The position numbers and the translations under genes were made by a program. From the IMG/VR virus record IMGVR_UViG_3300042261_000306, positions 1 through 33,555 of that record: a stretch of DNA of 33,555 bases; one strand, written 5' to 3'. Position 1 is the first letter of the stretch. Each line of letters opens with the position of its first letter. Below, one piece after another: positions 31,901-33,555 of this stretch. Below the pieces are notes generated by a model. The model was not told where the DNA came from. It saw nothing but the letters and a program-made list of their open reading frames with translations, and did not search any database. The stretch comes from a virus.

Positions 31901-33449
31901 GCGGTCCAAGATTCGTCAGGCGCAGCTTGAGAACGAGATTGCGCATCGCTCCGGATGGGAAAAGAAACTGGACTGGTGGCGCGGGTACCGTCGTTTCGCA
32001 ATTTTGTCCGCGCCAACAGCCCTTGTAAAAATCCCGTTCTACGGAATCAACGCGGCCATTCTTAAGCCGTTGCGCATTCTCGCTGAAAGTGTTTTCAGAA
32101 ACACGGATACCGCAATGCGGCAGGGTAGGTATGTTACACCTGCATCGCTCGGTTCTTATTTTTCCGCTCTTCCAGAGGCGTGGAGTTCGATGAAGAAAAC
32201 ATTTGCGGAAGGAAAGGATGAAATAAAAGCAGCGCATGAGACTGATTCAGAAGGGAATATGCGCCTTGACATTGACGGAAAGATTCCAAGATGGATGACA
32301 ATTCCACAAAGATTGCATGAGGCTGAAAAGGCAGGTTTGCGTACAATGGAATACCGTTGGGCGCAGCGTGTTCAAGACGACTGGGTTCTGCAAATCGCGA
32401 AGCGCGATAAGCAGTTTGCAAGAGGGAAGGTGCTGCTATATGACGCGGCTATGGATCATGGATTCGATCCGTTCAACCCAGTTGTTCGTTCCGTGATTGA
32501 TAAGCGTGCATGGGAATGGGCAAAGGCTGAGATCCTGATGGAACCCGGAGTGCTTGCCGGCAGTGTGCGGGCTGCAACTCACTGGTTAGAGCGTGTTGAT
32601 CCTAGAACTGGCAAGCCAAACCCAACCAAAAAGGTTGCTTCTGTTGGAATAACAACGGTTGCCCCCATTCTTACTGTTCCTGAAAACTACTTCAAGCAGA
32701 CGATGCGTTACCAGTTTGGTGCGATGTCAGGATTGGAATGGGCGGCGAAAGAGATGTCCGGCGCGGCTCGCAACCTCAATGACGAGCAGGCATGGAGACT
32801 CACCAGGCGCATGACGGAAGGTGCAATCGGAGCGGTTGCTGCCAGCATCGTGATCTATTCTCGCCTAAACGGTAATCCAGTCATTCAGCGTGGTAGTTAT
32901 GACGACCCGGAAGGGAAGGAGCATGATGGGCTGAAACCTGGAAAGATGAAGGTTTTTGGTCATCCAATCTCCAAGTTTCTGTCCCATCATGGATTCATCG
33001 AGAGCCTTGTCGTGGTTGACAATATGGCTCGTACAATCCAAGCAAGTGGCGTTTCGGATGAAGTTGCCAAGACGTTCCTAGAAAACGAGATTGAGCAGAT
33101 TGGCAACTCACCGATTACCAGTCTAAACATCAACATGAATGCGAGAACATGGGGTAGGCCGGCAAGTCTCATTGGATCGACGGTTGCCGGAATGGCGATA
33201 CCGTTGGCCTTCAAGCAGGTTGCGGAGCGCATGGACCCTAACAGTCCAGACGCTTCGGCGTTTTGGTGGCTTGACGCCGGAAATGACGTGGATATTCAGA
33301 AGCGCGCTGCGGACAAGAATGATAGTGCAACCAAGCAGTTTTTCGACTCCCTAAAAACGGTCGTTCCGGTTCTGCGCCAGCAGGTACCAGAGAAGCAAGA
33401 AGGCAGACGTGGCGGTCGCGGTGGTCGTCGCGACAACAACCGGAACTAG
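22944..33449 (+). CDS. 3501-residue polyvalent protein (ADP-ribosyltransferase-like, zincin-like and ParB-like domains)
   Basis: The start has GGGGGAT upstream. Visible parts: 1-500 partly disordered N-terminus with hydrophobic stretches; 508-850 ADP-ribosyltransferase-like domain of the phage polyvalent type, with YHGTPH (511-516), YGWGVLYAAE (543-552), GIKGIRYADQ (767-776) and YNYVIFDENDI (829 on); 880-1046 zincin-like domain with HEAIGH (907-912); 1100-1420 unrecognised; about 1425-1525 ParB-like segment with DDGNHR (1502-1507); about 1938-1990 a small SH3-like stretch; 2150-3000 long helical, coiled-coil-rich region; 3000-3430 C-terminal region with hydrophobic helices like those of phage large polyvalent proteins; and an RGG-type basic tail. 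It has no polymerase or helicase motifs. Such giants are packaged and injected to act on the host early. Target modification by the first domain is inference. Confidence 0.85.
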   Translation: MDDSTLDPFAASENAAPDPGTFAAVTGLAGGAQGELAAQAANNMPVAARPPAQQTSPTTAPAPEKPAENPVAQDDPFAAEESFAGQAVGVTKSPTDAMETAAASRSMATRDTELNPPPPELTGVSKSQKAAWKQGEKVKAIGGWEVAGRTLAEETGPFAAGAAAGMASFGPAAEVGLFQGGPYCALATGTAVSTINAIGAATLVAHAQKRLQNLVNSPEYMEEDRRIRQLAAQEHPQAAGAAAMIPGMAMLLTPQGEAQLTRKLLQRMIDGGKARSAQSVLRARAIIEGGGVLKSATGFGRMSGAGAGIANEEAGEPVASIGDETIKGLAMGGPLHFMPMATKVLGDSLAAKAPKGMTAALALAFSSEAYDATFRGKPFDAQKVLDEAKSNVPAFVLMEAFPKVLSMMARKPTESRPVSAIDDPFAQPENAPIQKPGAVQLVGNHTDATREVADSAQAAIDKRGLKVPVQVHADSESLARAIGAPVTMKADNATITSPDNSDSAKLKVSAYHGTPHTFEPEPGSPLGKVKKEKVGSGEGAAAYGWGVLYAAENKGVADTYTKAGDPAQRFKVLAHELAKAQGRSNTVEVDGQVLSDYQMARRLQDKDAEFIAKLPENIRNKIEQAERGNLYHIEVNAEPEDMLDWDKPLSEQSEGVRKALGKHLVRSEYNVNGKGLSSFTGSAVLGVKLQSELRKTDGDVMTALRNLRSIETGTDLWRSQVDHALSLDWSGLRKSEQEKPWSGQGLYRELADAQTPKAASEYLASLGIKGIRYADQGSRGAPVVRPVTSSRTGDTLWQVDVGGGTQPMEFASKAEADAKAAEMANSKTYNYVIFDENDIRVIGRNGEVLPPSEAMNVEPRFKKSAPDSIAAAANITKGEVHIDSSAPEYRNADGTVNHKAVEAAVVHEAIGHVGIERALGKEKFSQMAVSLASSLSRNERRAIGEQWGMNYTKPEDASLTREQRKEKRDKYILENIGAEHLATIAENAQLGGVWRSIMDKVVVAYNRTLRAMGAPRDFTDAEVRDILRKGERAARKGDFGAAEFTTGADMRAKAGQQAGVTPERDARFRELTKTWPGGGQAQQTGMEGALRARWTADAMQHADYLIANGESVGVGSLNKRVLDLVSKLRSIGIDFDAPYLSASKGLPKFRAEAIELASKAKDAIRSKAQPAQPPASIPAAWAAWKSAHPAEYAELEKMRAEVLKEQAPQPRQSWRNAYEMGKRAKADGVRSEREFFEAMTTTELDSLPSESPGWNAFFRAGFYDKDMPEYVTGWRYGKIPESDQSTNFREQIAERGVSLMRLDGEESSSGAKVYEMFNRKGNMLHVGGWYAGRGTDGEPLIVGAKEIKSAEVAPDDTGRIPPPSEWGNSGTPDIRDVSKGVHASMELPNEGAEGKKLPQPGYEKPGEDAAADARFRELTKTWTPVGGDILPHTAVSNTPGTWRYIDSSKQRVEQLQSLNVSALPVTKGNRIYAETVDRYIRNRTDKHPVVFLDSKTGKYFVDDGNHRIQAAKARGEKTVLAWVRKGLTGGMPDPRLDAAPPADIRYKAGLTPEQIRQREEFGKKRDAEVALASQQRQSRIAELTQRIADENKSLQRDPVTDKPVGLTPEQVALRQEYKSLMQKEMEYVLAQESVGSGYGVGQTPEQAAEQARLRQERDRQTATMDVQNQAARQAAAGGPPQPAQPVAEKKTRNRQGPRQGWEERAPAMRQEQNVRFMAGKKRVDGEEQPDLLPADQQPFNLAQEQSALDPQAIDRQMADRKRKADQDRQQQEFRFKAGKKKDKSGWAVNKIVLQRLYDRENKKPPEQRRTDKELRELALRPPVDRDTQVGIDPERMPTLSAMIENGWSIRNRKNEGGGEYDEAGTWREFGRFAQEIFGGEHGDAADIVADNLGLTTSEMWRRLRNEVKNYKSKAAMRTAEEDRIESDQVRAEAKLQGPQEVSAYDLEQGDLVKLNGRWHEFSTDEVNQTPVLERSTGEVVPMHVSAPMQVDGVVRKGDVIYDFEKKRMDADRAQLRKITDQGDLVPADEANQENANLARLAPDEAEILKAFRAGKKAQTPAEQPAAKVGAGEPPTVAQEPAKPALTQHLVNGLWENRDADGNPVGELYQTREDAQKAAGTTVGLQEPPKQTNEPIRDDDGNIGLTFSSDDKARAENDLPERDQSERRSNRELIETAADSVSKDPQLPQRIIDELKETGRKQITREESGVLLLEKARRQRNMDEARDAMNDLSEEAAENVLAIHRWEKAKNAYREVSDVHAPAVSEAARQLQAQQVKLDPDLNYVEQEKSLEVELGRKPTDDEIAERHSLVDSLRKEIAALRAKESRHAAILAKRTADARLSELVSVENGGAPAQEYIAPEILERARKIVEKLDKAADAAEKDFMAKWQTFTRGGANDVSKAVTLPAEMLKPLALRGASLLAHGALDTAEFTAKMVERYGPQVVAYIGQIRKESDRVLRGEAGGDAKVLDVIGKTDAKPLSLEVLKGKAKALADNGTGTDLLGNIIDQLARYHIQSEGIKTIDSMTDALRKDLSDAYPQITGVQIHNAWSRYGKSTLPDQAETEVAFRDLKAQALKLSQLNALATELRVKRTGAQRDPPSDEVRRLQQKLHQKMKEAGVSVGNTAEEELQSIQATIAKRLSHQLADMLHYLDTGENVEKTPGVQYSEANEAVRAIKERVRAVINSITPTDPQKVTAAKIERAITQYERLASEAYRMMGEGVTERPSAEALPETPELKSARDAKNEAYAKLKALAEASKPQTSKEAQQAMSDLLAAEKSLDRLEGGSAKEKVAPRWETPRTSETAPILDELYRAWQSLAEKRVENERAEKDSQTSRAIEADMRRDKATIERLERQIEDTAGTPPERSPEADAARAQKKAADAKAAADKDAALTPEQRELKQRIADLRDVRKTVQKLNDATQSAEERLLAYRIAGARKRADALEQKLSVGDTSKKAAVARIRYDTGKYDQKLNEMQRELDAQMARANTARSKIRQAQLENEIAHRSGWEKKLDWWRGYRRFAILSAPTALVKIPFYGINAAILKPLRILAESVFRNTDTAMRQGRYVTPASLGSYFSALPEAWSSMKKTFAEGKDEIKAAHETDSEGNMRLDIDGKIPRWMTIPQRLHEAEKAGLRTMEYRWAQRVQDDWVLQIAKRDKQFARGKVLLYDAAMDHGFDPFNPVVRSVIDKRAWEWAKAEILMEPGVLAGSVRAATHWLERVDPRTGKPNPTKKVASVGITTVAPILTVPENYFKQTMRYQFGAMSGLEWAAKEMSGAARNLNDEQAWRLTRRMTEGAIGAVAASIVIYSRLNGNPVIQRGSYDDPEGKEHDGLKPGKMKVFGHPISKFLSHHGFIESLVVVDNMARTIQASGVSDEVAKTFLENEIEQIGNSPITSLNINMNARTWGRPASLIGSTVAGMAIPLAFKQVAERMDPNSPDASAFWWLDAGNDVDIQKRAADKNDSATKQFFDSLKTVVPVLRQQVPEKQEGRRGGRGGRRDNNRN
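26136..27202 (+). repeat. 26-bp exact direct repeats bounding a 347-codon module
   Basis: An identical 26-bp sequence lies at 26136-26161 and 27177-27202, starting GACGCCCGCTTCC and encoding DARFRELTK. The extended match continues with few differences (RELTKTW). The copies are 1041 bp apart, exactly 347 codons, so recombination between them would remove or duplicate the intervening unrecognised module without a frameshift. Confidence 0.75.
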
Positions 33450-33464
33450 CCAAACCAAACGTGT

Positions 33465-33494
33465 TTGACTATGCAACATCAAATGTGCCATAAT
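33465..33494 (+). promoter_or_regulatory. Sigma70-type promoter for the gene at the right edge
   Basis: TTGACT (33465-33470), an 18-bp spacer and CATAAT (33489-33494) give five of six matches in each box. The site lies in the 68-bp gap after the giant gene, about 24 bp before the next start codon. It suggests that a new transcription unit begins here. Confidence 0.6.
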
Positions 33495-33517
33495 ACGGCG
33501 CGAAGGGAAGGACGCGA

Positions 33518-33555
33518 ATGAGCAAGCGAACGAGTCTTTGGCGGCGGATGATCGC
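33518..33555 (+). CDS. Start of a gene cut by the window edge
   Basis: The ATG at 33518 follows GGGAAGGA and a good promoter. Only the first 13 residues (MSKRTSLWRRMIA, the last from an incomplete codon) are in the window, beginning strongly basic before what may be a hydrophobic part. The gene cannot be identified. Confidence 0.55.
   Translation, partial: MSKRTSLWRRMI

Noticed and set aside
22944-33449. The giant protein as an N4-type virion RNA polymerase, suggested by its length of about 3500 residues
   Set aside because: I could not find the polymerase motifs expected of that family, while ADP-ribosyltransferase-like, zincin-like and ParB-like motifs are visible.
1-33555. tRNA genes, rRNA, CRISPR arrays or insertion sequences
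   Set aside because: No cloverleaf-like tRNA, no regularly spaced short repeats with unique spacers, and no transposase was found by reading. A tRNA scan would be needed to exclude a degenerate tRNA.

Overview
The window reads as part of a tailed-phage (or prophage) genome with high GC content (roughly 60% by eye), dense tightly packed genes, strong AGGAGG-type ribosome binding sites and many ATGA or TAATG overlaps. The host cannot be named from the sequence. Terminase, portal, scaffold-like, capsid and adaptor-like genes appear in order. No tail tube, sheath, baseplate or tape-measure gene is visible in 33 kb, so a short-tailed (podovirus-like) virion is the best inference.

Layout. (1) Positions 1-862 are a G-rich stretch with no convincing gene. 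It holds a + strand terminator at the far left, two textbook G-quadruplex motifs and a candidate terminator for the leftward genes. (2) Positions 863-2321 are a leftward four-gene operon: a serine recombinase, two very small membrane proteins, and a two-part Cys-rich protein resembling Lar restriction-alleviation proteins. (3) Positions 2322-2472 are an AT-rich divergent control region with repeated TATAYAACA elements. (4) Positions 2473-6911 are rightward small genes, including an SSB-like protein with a DLPF tail and a possible small terminase, then the large terminase and a 59-residue zinc ribbon. (5) After a 104-bp spacer with two dyad elements, 7016-14604 encodes the head module: portal, a small partner, scaffold-like protein, major capsid protein, two small beta-rich proteins (one with a Sec signal peptide), an unknown protein and two head-tail adaptor-like proteins. 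(6) Positions 14634-20880 encode three likely fibre or receptor-binding proteins, one with about nine to ten tandem 63-residue repeats and one with an N-terminal membrane anchor. (7) Positions 20943-33449 encode two probable internal or ejected proteins; the second is a 3501-residue polyvalent protein. (8) A good promoter and the first 13 codons of another gene end the window.

How it fits together. The recombinase region probably controls lysogeny or DNA inversion. The terminase packages DNA through the portal into a scaffolded capsid, the adaptors close the neck, and the fibre-like proteins bind the host. The giant protein probably enters the cell with the DNA and delivers an ADP-ribosyltransferase-like domain, a zincin-like domain and a ParB-like domain. 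The most novel points are the architecture and possible processing of the giant protein, the exported proteins inside the virion module, the tandem-repeat protein, and the recombinase-linked mini-cassette.
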